From NCBI GenBank assembly GCA_900539265.1, contig UQBM01000001.1, forward strand, positions 62,001-126,000: a stretch of 64,000 nt of DNA, given 5' to 3'. The stretch comes from an uncultured Mollicutes bacterium. GTDB taxonomy: Bacteria; Bacillota_I; Bacilli_A; ML615J-28; CAG-313. Position numbers and translations under genes: made by a program. Position 1 is the first letter of the stretch, and each line of letters opens with the position of its first letter. Shown here in pieces: positions 34,507 through 44,455 of the stretch. Under the pieces are notes generated by a model. The model searched no databases and was not told where the DNA came from. It saw nothing but the letters and a program-made list of their open reading frames with translations.

Positions 34507-36474
34507 ATGAAAAAAATAATAATATCATTAATTTTAGTTTTTAATTTGTTATTTACTAGTAACTTTTTTATAAAGATTAGAGCCTCAACTTTTAGCGATA
34601 TTAGTAAACCATTAATCGTATTACAAGGTCAAGACTATAATCAATATCTAAATTATCCAGGATACTCTATATTAGAAAGTAATGTCAATTTTAATAAGTG
34701 TGGTATTTATCGAGTTAAATATGAAAATGATTTTAATAAAAAGGCTATTGAAAAAAAAGTATATGTCAAATCTTATGAAGAATTATTAAAAGAAAAAAAT
34801 TTTAATCAACAGTATGGACAAATTTTGGAAAATAGTAATTTGGCTAGCGTCCAAAAAGTTAAAAAAGATAAGGATTCATATTATATTAGTTTATTAGAAG
34901 AAACAGAAAATGAACTTTATAATATCAAATTAGTTAAGATTACAAATGGATTTATAGTGTATGATAAGACAATATTTCCTAAAGTTAGAGGGAAAATTGT
35001 TGATTTTGTTATTAATAATGATGAAGTTACCTTATTAGTTGAACAAGAAAGAGATGGGTATCATCAAGAGGTTTACCTTATTATGTTAAATGAATTCGGT
35101 GATATAGTAAATATAAAAAGATATATTGGCAATGGCGTTGACAAAGCAAAAAAATTACTAGAAGATGACATCAATTATTATCTTATTATTGAAACTAATT
35201 CTAGTAATAATTTTGATTATACTTTTGAACATTCTTATCAAAGTATTGTTATTTTTGTATATAATAAAAAGCAAAAAGCAAATACTAGTTTTCAATATAT
35301 TATTGGTGAGAATGATATGGAAATTATTGATGCTTCAATAGTAGACAATCAAATATGTATAATGACAAAGATGTATGATACAACAATTAGACTTAAAGTA
35401 TTTGATTTATATTTTTTTGCATGTGAAACATTAAAACAAACTAAAAAAACTAATTTCACAACTTCTTTAACAGAAACACCTTTTAAAATAAGAGTTGATT
35501 CATGTGATGATATATATGTTGTTAGTAGTGATTTTAAAAATAACGCATCTGTTAATAAATTATATAAATTAAAAGATAATTTGCAAAAAGAATTAATTTA
35601 TCACTATCAATATCCCAAAGAAGCAGTGGCTAATTTAGTCGATTTTTTGGTACTTGATCATGATCAAATTATTATGCTTTATAATTTAATTGATTATCAA
35701 CAAATTAATTCATATGGATATTTATATCAAATTGTTGATAATCATCAAATAGTTGCTCAAATTGAAGATTTCAATACAGAACTGTATGTAAATGGATTTA
35801 TACTATCTAATGAATTATTGTTTATAGATGAGGATAGTATTTATGTTAATAAGATTAATAATGCAATATTTAAAGAGTTGAATCAAAAAATAATGATCAC
35901 TTCTTTTAATGATTTGATTTTTCCTACTTTATTTGTTAATGGTCAAAAAATAAATATAGATAAAAAGAAATCATCAATAGAATATGACATTAATGTTTTT
36001 GGAACATACTTAGCATATTATTATTTTACAACACCAGAGGTGGATATTGTTGTATTTGGAGACATAGTTGTGATGCCTAAAATTAATGTTAATCAAAACG
36101 AAATATATGATAATAATTTTGCTTTAATATTTAATGGTGATGCTTTTTTAAATAATTATAAAATTATGTCTGGATATACGATTACAACCCCTGGTAAATA
36201 TAATTTAGTTGTAGAGGGAAAAGATAAACAAACGATTGAAATTGATTTTTATGTTCAAGAAATAACTACACAAGAAACAATTAAAAATAAAGATTTATTG
36301 AAAATTACAACTACAGATAAAAAGATGAGTAGCGAAGATTGTATAAATATAAACAATCATCTTCAAAAAAATAATTTTTATCAAGAAGGAATGGGGAAAG
36401 AAATTTGGACTTTACTTATACCTGTTTGTGCTTTTATTTTACTAATAATAACGATTGTTCGCAAGAGGAGTTAA
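34507..36474 (+). CDS. Large type-I surface membrane protein, first of a tandem pair
   Basis: The 655-residue protein has a Sec signal (MKKIIISLILVFNLLF ... IRAS) and a C-terminal anchor (LLIPVCAFILLIITIVRKRS), leaving about 600 residues outside the cell. The first external domain (about 33-90) looks like a DUF5011-type Ig fold (GIYRVKYEND ... KKVYVKS). Residues about 100-480 show repeated beta-strand units (VKITNGFIVYDKTI, YLIMLNEFGDIVNIKRYI) that suggest a propeller (inference). A second Ig-like segment precedes the anchor. RBS AAAGGAGAT. I do not recognise a named family; surface adhesion or sensing is possible. The next gene has the same architecture. Confidence 0.6.
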   Translation: MKKIIISLILVFNLLFTSNFFIKIRASTFSDISKPLIVLQGQDYNQYLNYPGYSILESNVNFNKCGIYRVKYENDFNKKAIEKKVYVKSYEELLKEKNFNQQYGQILENSNLASVQKVKKDKDSYYISLLEETENELYNIKLVKITNGFIVYDKTIFPKVRGKIVDFVINNDEVTLLVEQERDGYHQEVYLIMLNEFGDIVNIKRYIGNGVDKAKKLLEDDINYYLIIETNSSNNFDYTFEHSYQSIVIFVYNKKQKANTSFQYIIGENDMEIIDASIVDNQICIMTKMYDTTIRLKVFDLYFFACETLKQTKKTNFTTSLTETPFKIRVDSCDDIYVVSSDFKNNASVNKLYKLKDNLQKELIYHYQYPKEAVANLVDFLVLDHDQIIMLYNLIDYQQINSYGYLYQIVDNHQIVAQIEDFNTELYVNGFILSNELLFIDEDSIYVNKINNAIFKELNQKIMITSFNDLIFPTLFVNGQKINIDKKKSSIEYDINVFGTYLAYYYFTTPEVDIVVFGDIVVMPKINVNQNEIYDNNFALIFNGDAFLNNYKIMSGYTITTPGKYNLVVEGKDKQTIEIDFYVQEITTQETIKNKDLLKITTTDKKMSSEDCININNHLQKNNFYQEGMGKEIWTLLIPVCAFILLIITIVRKRS

Positions 36475-36475
36475 G

Positions 36476-38689
36476 ATGAGAAAAATAGGTTTTATAAGTT
36501 TTATATTATTATGTTGTTATCTTAATTTAGCAATACCAGTTAAAGCTGATAAGACAAGTCAAGAAGTAGAGTTTTATGAAGAAGTTAAAAGGGAAGTTTT
36601 TTTAGAAGATATTAATAGTATTGATATTTTAGATGACGATGTATATACTGCCAATGATGATTTTTATTATTTAAAATATAATCTAAAGCAAAAAGGAAAA
36701 CTTATTGCATTTTGTGAAAGAGTAGATTACTTATATTTGTTATATTTTAATAATAGTTATTATTTGGAACAATTAGACTTAAAAAAGGGTGATTCTAAAT
36801 TAATCAAATTTGATAATAAAATTACTGATATAAAAATAAAAAATGATTATATATATTTAGTTGGTTGTTTAAATGATGATGCTATTATTTATAGATATAG
36901 TTTAGATTTAACATTGTATAATATGTATACTTTTGGTGGTGATCAATATGAAGAATTTTGTAAAATTTATTTCATAAATGATTATATATATTTATTTGGA
37001 TTAAAAAATGGAATTAGTCATAATAGTCCATTTTTAAATGTTGGTAATAGTATGGATATAAAACCATTTATTATAAAAATAGATAATAATTATACAATCA
37101 AAAAAAGTTTTTATATAAATGAGCATACAGAATTAGAAAGATTTAAAAGTATAATCGTTGATAATCAAGAAATCTATTTTATAATTGAAAGTAACAATCA
37201 AAATTATTACCAGTATACTCTTAATGATGATTTACAGATTAAAGAGCGTTATCTAATTTCAAATAATCAGGATATATCTAATATTTTTCTTGTTAATAGT
37301 TATAATATAAAAAATGAGAAGATATATGTATATGTGACTAATCATAGTTTATATTACGGTAGTTTTACCAATGAGTTTGTTCATACTTTTAAAATTAGTG
37401 ATGATATTGATTGTTTGAATTATACTTTTATAAATAGTGGTATATTAGAATTATTCTGTACAGAAAATCAAAAAATAATTAAATATGAAGTTTCAATGTA
37501 TTATATAAATTTTGTAAATGAGAAGATAGTGTATTATAAAGATAGTACATATTTAGATACTAATCATTTTTCAGTATCTTCATATTTTGAGCCATTAGTT
37601 TTTAATTATGATTATGAAAAAAATTCTAAAATTACTTTAAATAAATCAGGTATTTTTAAAGCTTTTTACTATGCTAAAAAAGCTAATGGTAGTTTTCTTA
37701 GAATTTCTACTCCATATATTATTAAACCATATCTAAATATTATTAATGGAGGAATTTATCAAAAAGGATATAAATTAGAATTTAGTGATAATTTATATTT
37801 AAATGATAAAAAGGTTTATAATGGAGAAATATTGAATCTTATAGGAGAAAATAAAATTACCCATGAGGTTAATAATATTAAAAAGGATTATATTATTTAT
37901 GTTGAAGATAATTATTATAAACAAATGGATTTAAACTGGATAGAATCGCATATAGTTCAAAATCTTTATGATAAATATTTATATAATATTTTGTTATCAT
38001 ATGATAAGGAAGTAAAACAAGTAATTGTAAATAATGAAATTTGGCCATTTAATAAAATTGATAATATGATAGTACTAGAATTTAATTCTTATAAGGTTGG
38101 CATTGAAAAATATAATATTGATTATATTGAATTTATAGATGGAAGTATATATGAGATTAAAGAACAATTATTTATTAAAACGAAGAAAAGTTTACCAATT
38201 ATTGATATTTATTATCAAGAAGATTTTATAGAATATAATATTGTAGATGATGATCAGAGTATAAATGATATTTTTATTAAATATTATTTAAATGATAAAA
38301 CAGTTATTGTGGATAGGCTTCATTTAGGAAATTCTAAAATTAAAATAAATAATAATATCACAAGGATTGAAGTCATCTTGCAATATGAAAATGGTACAAC
38401 TGATTTATATGAACAAATATTATTTGAGGTAGATGCTACTACAAAAAGAAAAGAAAAAATATTTTTTAATATAGATATAAAATTTAATGATAACAAAATT
38501 AATCAAATTTTGATAAAGGATTTTAATGTAAGAAATGTTAATTTATCATCAGCTAAAATACAAGATGTCATTTTTACAGATGCTTTAGTTGATAATCGCA
38601 ATAAAGTGGTAATATATATATCATTTATTTTAACTAGTATAATTGTTACAACTTCAACTATTATTCTTATAATTAAGAAAAAATCCTAA
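36476..38689 (+). CDS. Large type-I surface membrane protein, second of a tandem pair
   Basis: The 737-residue protein has signal MRKIGFISFILLCCYLNLAI ... VKAD and a C-terminal TM (VVIYISFILTSIIVTTSTI) followed by KKKS. Residues about 40-330 carry repeating strand pairs of propeller type (YIYLVGCLNDDAIIYRYSL, YIYLFGLKNGI), then Ig-like segments. Organisation and composition mirror the preceding gene, so an old duplication is likely. It begins 1 nt after that gene's stop with AAGAGGAG as RBS; an in-frame ATG 21 nt upstream lies inside the previous gene. Function unknown; probably co-expressed on the surface with its neighbour. Confidence 0.6.
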   Translation: MRKIGFISFILLCCYLNLAIPVKADKTSQEVEFYEEVKREVFLEDINSIDILDDDVYTANDDFYYLKYNLKQKGKLIAFCERVDYLYLLYFNNSYYLEQLDLKKGDSKLIKFDNKITDIKIKNDYIYLVGCLNDDAIIYRYSLDLTLYNMYTFGGDQYEEFCKIYFINDYIYLFGLKNGISHNSPFLNVGNSMDIKPFIIKIDNNYTIKKSFYINEHTELERFKSIIVDNQEIYFIIESNNQNYYQYTLNDDLQIKERYLISNNQDISNIFLVNSYNIKNEKIYVYVTNHSLYYGSFTNEFVHTFKISDDIDCLNYTFINSGILELFCTENQKIIKYEVSMYYINFVNEKIVYYKDSTYLDTNHFSVSSYFEPLVFNYDYEKNSKITLNKSGIFKAFYYAKKANGSFLRISTPYIIKPYLNIINGGIYQKGYKLEFSDNLYLNDKKVYNGEILNLIGENKITHEVNNIKKDYIIYVEDNYYKQMDLNWIESHIVQNLYDKYLYNILLSYDKEVKQVIVNNEIWPFNKIDNMIVLEFNSYKVGIEKYNIDYIEFIDGSIYEIKEQLFIKTKKSLPIIDIYYQEDFIEYNIVDDDQSINDIFIKYYLNDKTVIVDRLHLGNSKIKINNNITRIEVILQYENGTTDLYEQILFEVDATTKRKEKIFFNIDIKFNDNKINQILIKDFNVRNVNLSSAKIQDVIFTDALVDNRNKVVIYISFILTSIIVTTSTIILIIKKKS

Positions 38690-38703
38690 TTTAAATGCAT
38701 AAA

Positions 38704-38750
38704 AATAAAAGTTTACTTAATCAAAAAATATTTAAGTAAACTTTTATTTC
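38704..38750 (+). terminator. Strong terminator before dnaE
   Basis: AATAAAAGTTTACTTAA pairs with TTAAGTAAACTTTTATT around an AT loop, ending in TTCTTTTG. Confidence 0.9.
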
Positions 38751-38809
38751 TTTTGTAAAAAAAAAGATTGTATGATATACTATATATGTATATTAAGGAG
38801 GTTTTTGAA

Positions 38810-41800
38810 ATGTTCAATCAATTGTATATTCAAACCGAATATTCCATTTTGCAAAGTTCATGTAAACTAGAACCTCTTTTTGAACGTTTGGTAAAAGATA
38901 AGGTTGATTCATGTGCTATTGTTGATGAAGGAACTATGTATGGGACTATTAAATTTTATCAAGCATGCTTAAAAAATAAGATTAAACCGATTATTGGTTT
39001 AAAAGTAAATTATGTATATAATGATATGAATAGTAGTATTTTGTTATATGCTATAAATGATTTTGGTTATAAGAATTTAATGAAAATATCTAGTAGAAGT
39101 AGATTAAATGATGGAATAGTAGATTTTGAATATTTAGAAAAAGCATCATTAGGATTAATAGCAATTATTCCTTTTGATGAATCAATTTTAATTAAATACC
39201 ATCAACACCATGATGATAAAGCAATATTTCAAACAATTGATATTTTAAAACATACATATGATATTTTATATATCGGACTTCCGATTCCCAATTCATTAAT
39301 TGAATTAAATTTTAATGAGATATATCGTTTTTATAAAAATGAAGGTTATAAATTAGTTGCATTGCCAAAGGTTAGTTATTTAAATATTGATGAAATGGAT
39401 GCTTATATAACACTTAGGTCAATTAAAATGAATGCGAATTTGTATAAACCATTAGAAGTGGAAAAGTATCATTATTTGTTAGAACAAGAAGAATTAGAGT
39501 TTCTTTTTAGGGATTATCAAGATTTAATTGCTGCTACTATTGAAATAGCATCTTTATGTCAGGTAGAAATAGAATTTGGTAAATATCAATTACCTTTATA
39601 TCAAGCAGGGTTAGATACGAAATCATATTTAAAAGAATTATGCTTAGTTGGATTAAAGAAAAGAATGCAAAGTTTTAGTTATTCCTATGATTATCAAATG
39701 TATTTAAAAAGGCTTAATGATGAATTAGATACAATCAATCAAATGGGATTTAATGATTATTTTTTAATTGTATATGACTATGTTAAATTTGCCAAAAAAA
39801 ATGGTATACTAGTAGGACCAGGTAGAGGATCGGCTCCAGCATCACTTGTTAGTTATACCTTAGGAATTACTGAAGTGGATCCTATTTATTACAATTTATT
39901 ATTTGAAAGATTTTTAAATCCTGAAAGAATTTCTATGCCTGATATTGATATTGATTTTCCAGATGATAGGCGTGATGAAGTTATTAAATATGTTGGACAA
40001 AGATATGGAAAGGAAAAAGTGGCTCATATTGTTACATTTGGTACTTTTAAAGCTAAACTTGCAATTAATGATTGTGCACGAGTTTATAAATTACCAGATG
40101 AACATTTAAAACAAATAAACAAATGCCTTCAATCATCTTTGTCATCAAGAGGAGTTAGTTTATCATTAAAAGATGCAATTAAAAATAATATAGAATTGCA
40201 ACAATTAATGGATGATTATGATGATATTAAAAAGGTTTTGGAAATTGCGTCTATTATTCAAGGAATTCCGAGAAATATATCAACACATGCGGCAGGTATT
40301 GTAATTACTAAATATGATTTAGTCAATTATACACCTCTTGATGAAGGATTAGATGATATATATCAAACCCAGTATGAGTCTAGTGATTTAGAAATTTTAG
40401 GTCTTTTGAAAATGGATTTTTTAGGACTTAAAAATTTAACAAATATTGCGAAAACAATTGAATTAATTCAAAAAGATAATCCTAATTTTATACTTCCTAA
40501 AAGAGAAGACGATGAGGAAACGTATAAGATGTTAGCCGATGGTGATGTTAGTGGTGTTTTTCAATTAGAATCAGCAGGGATGAGAAAATTAATTATGAAT
40601 TTAAAAACCTCTAGTCTCGAGGATATCATACAAGCACTTGCTTTGTATAGACCTGGACCAATGGATATTATTCCGCTATTTATTAAAAGAAAATTTAATT
40701 TAGAAAAAATAGATTATCCTCATAAAGATTTAGAACCAATCTTAAAAGAAACATATGGTACTATTGTTTATCAAGACCAAATTATGTTGATAGCTTGTAA
40801 ATTTGCAGGATATACATTAGGTCGAGCAGATATTTTAAGAAGAGCAGTTTCTAAGAAAAAAAAGGAAGTTTTAGAACAAGAACGAGAAGTTTTTGTAAAT
40901 TCATCGATCAAGCAAGGATATTCTTATGATGATGCTAGTTTAATATACGACTATATTGTCAAGTTTGCAGATTATGGTTTTAATAAAGCTCATAGTGTTG
41001 CTTATGCTAAGGTTGCCTATTTAACTGCCTATTTAAAATGTCATTATTTTAGTTATTATTTTTCTACTTTAATGACTTCTTTTATGGGAAGTATTAGTGA
41101 TATTTTAGACTATACTAAACAACTACTTTCAAGACATATTAAAGTTAATGCTCCCTCCATTAATAAAAGCATTGATATTTTTAATGTAATTGATGGTGAG
41201 ATATACTTTCCTATTAGTATAATTCGAGGACTTGGTAATGTTAAAACTAATGATATTTTAGAAGAAAGAAAGAAAGGTATTTTTAATAGTTTTGAAGATT
41301 TTATAATAAGATGTAAAAATATTATAGCTGCATCATTAATAGAAAATATTATTTATAGTGGTGCTTTAGATGAATTTGGATTAACTAAAAAAGCTATGAT
41401 TGACAATTATCAAAATATTATTGAAAAAAGTACTTATACATTTGTTAAAAACATTTTGCAAATAGATTATGTGGAAGATGAATATAGTTATGGTACTTTA
41501 CAAGAAAAGGAATTAGAAGTTTTAGGAATTAATATACAATATGATTTTTTTAAACAATGTGTGGCGCTTTATGATAAATATAAGATGATTAAAATAAGTG
41601 ATTTAAATTTAAATCAAAATATTAGAACAATGGGAATGATTAAAAATGTTAAAGAAATTTTAACAAAACAAAAAGAAAAAATGGCTTTTATTGAACTCGG
41701 TGATGATACATCTAGTATAGAGGTTGTTTTTTTCCCTAAAATTTATTTTTCCTCATTACCTCTTAATAAAGGTATGATTATAATGGTATCTGGGAATGTT

Positions 41801-41851
41801 CAAAAAAGAACAACAATGCAAATAATTGCTGATTATGTGAAAAAAATATAG
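38810..41851 (+). CDS. dnaE: DNA polymerase III alpha subunit, DnaE type
   Basis: The 1013-residue protein has an N-terminal PHP domain (about 1-210; YIQTEYSILQSS), the polymerase core with GPGRGSAPASLVSY and the catalytic Asp motif MPDIDIDFPDD, GVFQLESAGMRKL and NKAHSVAYAKVAY, then the helix-hairpin-helix region and a C-terminal OB fold (RTMGMIKNVKEI). The length suits Gram-positive DnaE, which works beside PolC, probably extending RNA primers on the lagging strand. Several PHP metal-binding histidines look replaced (QTEYS where HSDYS/HTHYS is common). AAGGAGG places the start at 38810. It heads a unit with sugar-phosphate genes 11 nt downstream. Confidence 0.93.
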   Translation: MFNQLYIQTEYSILQSSCKLEPLFERLVKDKVDSCAIVDEGTMYGTIKFYQACLKNKIKPIIGLKVNYVYNDMNSSILLYAINDFGYKNLMKISSRSRLNDGIVDFEYLEKASLGLIAIIPFDESILIKYHQHHDDKAIFQTIDILKHTYDILYIGLPIPNSLIELNFNEIYRFYKNEGYKLVALPKVSYLNIDEMDAYITLRSIKMNANLYKPLEVEKYHYLLEQEELEFLFRDYQDLIAATIEIASLCQVEIEFGKYQLPLYQAGLDTKSYLKELCLVGLKKRMQSFSYSYDYQMYLKRLNDELDTINQMGFNDYFLIVYDYVKFAKKNGILVGPGRGSAPASLVSYTLGITEVDPIYYNLLFERFLNPERISMPDIDIDFPDDRRDEVIKYVGQRYGKEKVAHIVTFGTFKAKLAINDCARVYKLPDEHLKQINKCLQSSLSSRGVSLSLKDAIKNNIELQQLMDDYDDIKKVLEIASIIQGIPRNISTHAAGIVITKYDLVNYTPLDEGLDDIYQTQYESSDLEILGLLKMDFLGLKNLTNIAKTIELIQKDNPNFILPKREDDEETYKMLADGDVSGVFQLESAGMRKLIMNLKTSSLEDIIQALALYRPGPMDIIPLFIKRKFNLEKIDYPHKDLEPILKETYGTIVYQDQIMLIACKFAGYTLGRADILRRAVSKKKKEVLEQEREVFVNSSIKQGYSYDDASLIYDYIVKFADYGFNKAHSVAYAKVAYLTAYLKCHYFSYYFSTLMTSFMGSISDILDYTKQLLSRHIKVNAPSINKSIDIFNVIDGEIYFPISIIRGLGNVKTNDILEERKKGIFNSFEDFIIRCKNIIAASLIENIIYSGALDEFGLTKKAMIDNYQNIIEKSTYTFVKNILQIDYVEDEYSYGTLQEKELEVLGINIQYDFFKQCVALYDKYKMIKISDLNLNQNIRTMGMIKNVKEILTKQKEKMAFIELGDDTSSIEVVFFPKIYFSSLPLNKGMIIMVSGNVQKRTTMQIIADYVKKI

Positions 41852-41862
41852 AAGGAGAATAT

Positions 41863-42738
41863 ATGAGAGTACTTTGCTTTGATATTGGTGGTACTAATGT
41901 AAAATATGGTGTCATCGATAATGAAAAATTTTTAGAGAAAGGTTTATTTGATACAAATGCAGATCTTGGGAAAGAATATTTAACTAATATTTTAGTTGAT
42001 ATGGCTCAAAAGATGAAAGAGAAATATCAAATAGATGGAATTGGTATATCTTGTGCTGGTAGTGTTAATTTTGAAAAAGCATATATTGAAATTGCACCAG
42101 ATGCTTTACCTAGTTTTTCAGATTGGGACTTCAGAAAAATATTCAAAGAAAGGGTAGGACTTGATTGTATTGCGGACAACGATGTTAATAGTTTTGCCAA
42201 AGCAGAATGTGTTAATGGTGCTGCAAAAGATTTTGATCACTTTATTGTCATTACAGTTGGTACTGGTATTGGAGGTGCTATTGTTATGAATGATGAAATT
42301 TGGCGTGGAAAAAATTATAATGCAGGTGAAGTTGGTAGGGTTTTAATTGGGAATGCTAAATGGGAAAGTGTTGCTTCTACTCAAGCTTTGATCAAAGAAG
42401 CAAGGAGAGCAGGACTTGATGTTCATAATGGAATAGAGTTATTTCAACTATATGATAATCATGATGAAATTGCAATTGCTGTAGTCAATAGATTTTATGA
42501 CTTGCTTGGTATTGGAATGGCTAATTTAGTATATGTATATAACCCAGAGGCAATTATTATTGGTGGTGGAATTTCTAAAAGAGAATCATTTGCTTCTTCA
42601 GTTGAAAAGTATATGAATTCGCATTTATCATATGGTTTTAGAAATACTGCAAAAGTTTTAAGTGCAAGTTATCGAAACGATGGTGGTATGCTTGGAGCAT
42701 ATTATAACTTTGTTGAATATAAAAAGGAGAAAAAATAA
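41863..42738 (+). CDS. ROK-family sugar kinase
   Basis: This 291-residue ROK protein has the phosphate-1 loop CFDIGGTNVKYGVID, catalytic Asp in CIADNDVNSFAKAE, TVGTGIGGAIV and the C-terminal IIIGGGISKRE. The family's zinc site (C-x-C-G-x2-G-C) is absent, and the zinc-ligand His of 'GE-GH' is Arg here (AGEVGRVL). The WESVASTQAL segment is like BglK/NanK-type kinases. It probably phosphorylates glucose, a beta-glucoside or N-acetylmannosamine; with phosphohexomutase and isomerase genes following, a glucokinase-like role is likely but not certain. Confidence 0.8.
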   Translation: MRVLCFDIGGTNVKYGVIDNEKFLEKGLFDTNADLGKEYLTNILVDMAQKMKEKYQIDGIGISCAGSVNFEKAYIEIAPDALPSFSDWDFRKIFKERVGLDCIADNDVNSFAKAECVNGAAKDFDHFIVITVGTGIGGAIVMNDEIWRGKNYNAGEVGRVLIGNAKWESVASTQALIKEARRAGLDVHNGIELFQLYDNHDEIAIAVVNRFYDLLGIGMANLVYVYNPEAIIIGGGISKRESFASSVEKYMNSHLSYGFRNTAKVLSASYRNDGGMLGAYYNFVEYKKEKK

Positions 42739-44444
42739 TGGATCAAAAAACTTTAGAAAAAGTTAAAAAATGGGAAAATTTTAAAGAATTAGATCCTTCT
42801 TTAAAAGAAGAATTAGAAACAATGAAAGATAATGAGGAAGCCCTTATAAATGCATTTTATAATGATATTGCTTTTGGAACTGGAGGTCTTCGTGGCATAT
42901 TAGGAGTTGGAACCGATAGGATGAATATATATGTTGTTAGAAAATCAACTCTAGGATTTTTGAATTATATGATAAAAAAATATCCTAATATTAAGGAAAT
43001 GGGCGTTGCTATTTCATATGATTGTCGAAAGAATTCTTATTTATTTGCTAAACATGCGGCTGAGATTATTGCAAGTTGTGGTGTTAAAGCTTATTTATAT
43101 ACATCTATTCGTTCAACCCCACAACTAAGTTTTACAGTTAGATATTTAAAATGTGCAGGAGGTATTATGATTACTGCTAGTCATAATCCACCAATTTATA
43201 ATGGGTATAAAATCTATGATCATAATGGGTGTCAATTGGTACCAGAACTTGCCGATAAAGTAATTGAAGAAATTAATAAAATTGATGATATGTTTCATAT
43301 TCAATCAGAAAAATTTGATAACTTAGTTGCAAAGGGTTTAATTAGAATGATTGATGATGAAGTTGATAATGCATATGTTACAAGAGTAAAAAAAATAAAA
43401 ATAAATGATGTTAAGAAAGATAATATTAAAATAGTATATACTCCTCTTCATGGTACTGGAGCTACTCATATGGTTAAACTTCTTTCTTCTTGTGGATATA
43501 ACGTATACCCAGTAGAAGAACAAATGATACCAGATGGTAATTTTTCAACTTTAAAATCACCAAATCCAGAAGAAGCAAGTGCCTTCGAATATGCCATTAA
43601 ATTAGGAGAAAAAGTGAATGCTGATATTCTAATTGCAACGGATCCTGATGCTGATAGAATGGGAATTGCAGCAAAAGATAATGAGGGTAGATATGTGTTG
43701 CTTACGGGAAATCAAACAGGTGCTATTTTATTAGATTATCTTGGTAAATATAAAAAACACCAAAAAAAGGCTGTTGTTTTTAATACAATTGTTACCTCTA
43801 ATTTTGCAAAAGCAATTTGTGAAAAATATGATTTAGAACTAGTACAAACATTAACTGGTTTTAAATATATTGGAGAACAAGCAGCCAAAATTGAAAATAC
43901 AGATAAAGAATTTTTCTTTGGTTATGAAGAATCTTATGGATATGTTATTGAAGATTTTGTCAGGGATAAAGATTCTTTTCAAGCATCATTATTATTGTCT
44001 GAGGTAGCATCATTCTATAAATCCCAAAATAAAACATTAATTAATGTTTTAAACGATTTATATGAAGAATATGGTTATTATTTAGAAGGAGTGCATAATA
44101 TTGTTCTTACGGGAATTGAGGGAAGTAAAAGAATTGAAAAAATTATGAGAACCTTCCAAAAAATGAAACTAACTGAAATTGCTGGTTCTCATATTAGAGT
44201 ATTTGAGGATTATGATAGATTAGAAAGAATTGAAGAAGGTAAAGTATCTTCTCTTAATCTTCCTCAATCCTTTGTTTTAAAGTATATATTTGATGATGGT
44301 GGATGGTTTGTTTTAAGACCATCGGGAACAGAACCTAAACTAAAAATCTATATTGCTATTAAAGCTTTATCATACAGAAAAGCCCAACAATTTATTGAGC
44401 AACTTAAAAAAGCAATTCTTGAAATCATTGAAAATATCAAATAG
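42738..44444 (+). CDS. pgcA: Phosphoglucomutase/phosphomannomutase
   Basis: The 568-residue alpha-D-phosphohexomutase has active-site serine loop TASHNPPIYNGYKIYD, metal loop DPDADRMGIA, sugar-binding GYEESYG and the phosphate loop RPSGTEPKLKIY, in the right order and at full length. It interconverts glucose-1-phosphate and glucose-6-phosphate (possibly mannose-phosphates too). Its ATG overlaps the kinase stop as TAATG, indicating coupling. Closest in layout to Firmicute PgcA/Pgm2. Confidence 0.9.
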   Translation: MDQKTLEKVKKWENFKELDPSLKEELETMKDNEEALINAFYNDIAFGTGGLRGILGVGTDRMNIYVVRKSTLGFLNYMIKKYPNIKEMGVAISYDCRKNSYLFAKHAAEIIASCGVKAYLYTSIRSTPQLSFTVRYLKCAGGIMITASHNPPIYNGYKIYDHNGCQLVPELADKVIEEINKIDDMFHIQSEKFDNLVAKGLIRMIDDEVDNAYVTRVKKIKINDVKKDNIKIVYTPLHGTGATHMVKLLSSCGYNVYPVEEQMIPDGNFSTLKSPNPEEASAFEYAIKLGEKVNADILIATDPDADRMGIAAKDNEGRYVLLTGNQTGAILLDYLGKYKKHQKKAVVFNTIVTSNFAKAICEKYDLELVQTLTGFKYIGEQAAKIENTDKEFFFGYEESYGYVIEDFVRDKDSFQASLLLSEVASFYKSQNKTLINVLNDLYEEYGYYLEGVHNIVLTGIEGSKRIEKIMRTFQKMKLTEIAGSHIRVFEDYDRLERIEEGKVSSLNLPQSFVLKYIFDDGGWFVLRPSGTEPKLKIYIAIKALSYRKAQQFIEQLKKAILEIIENIK

Positions 44445-44455
44445 AAGGTGAAAAA

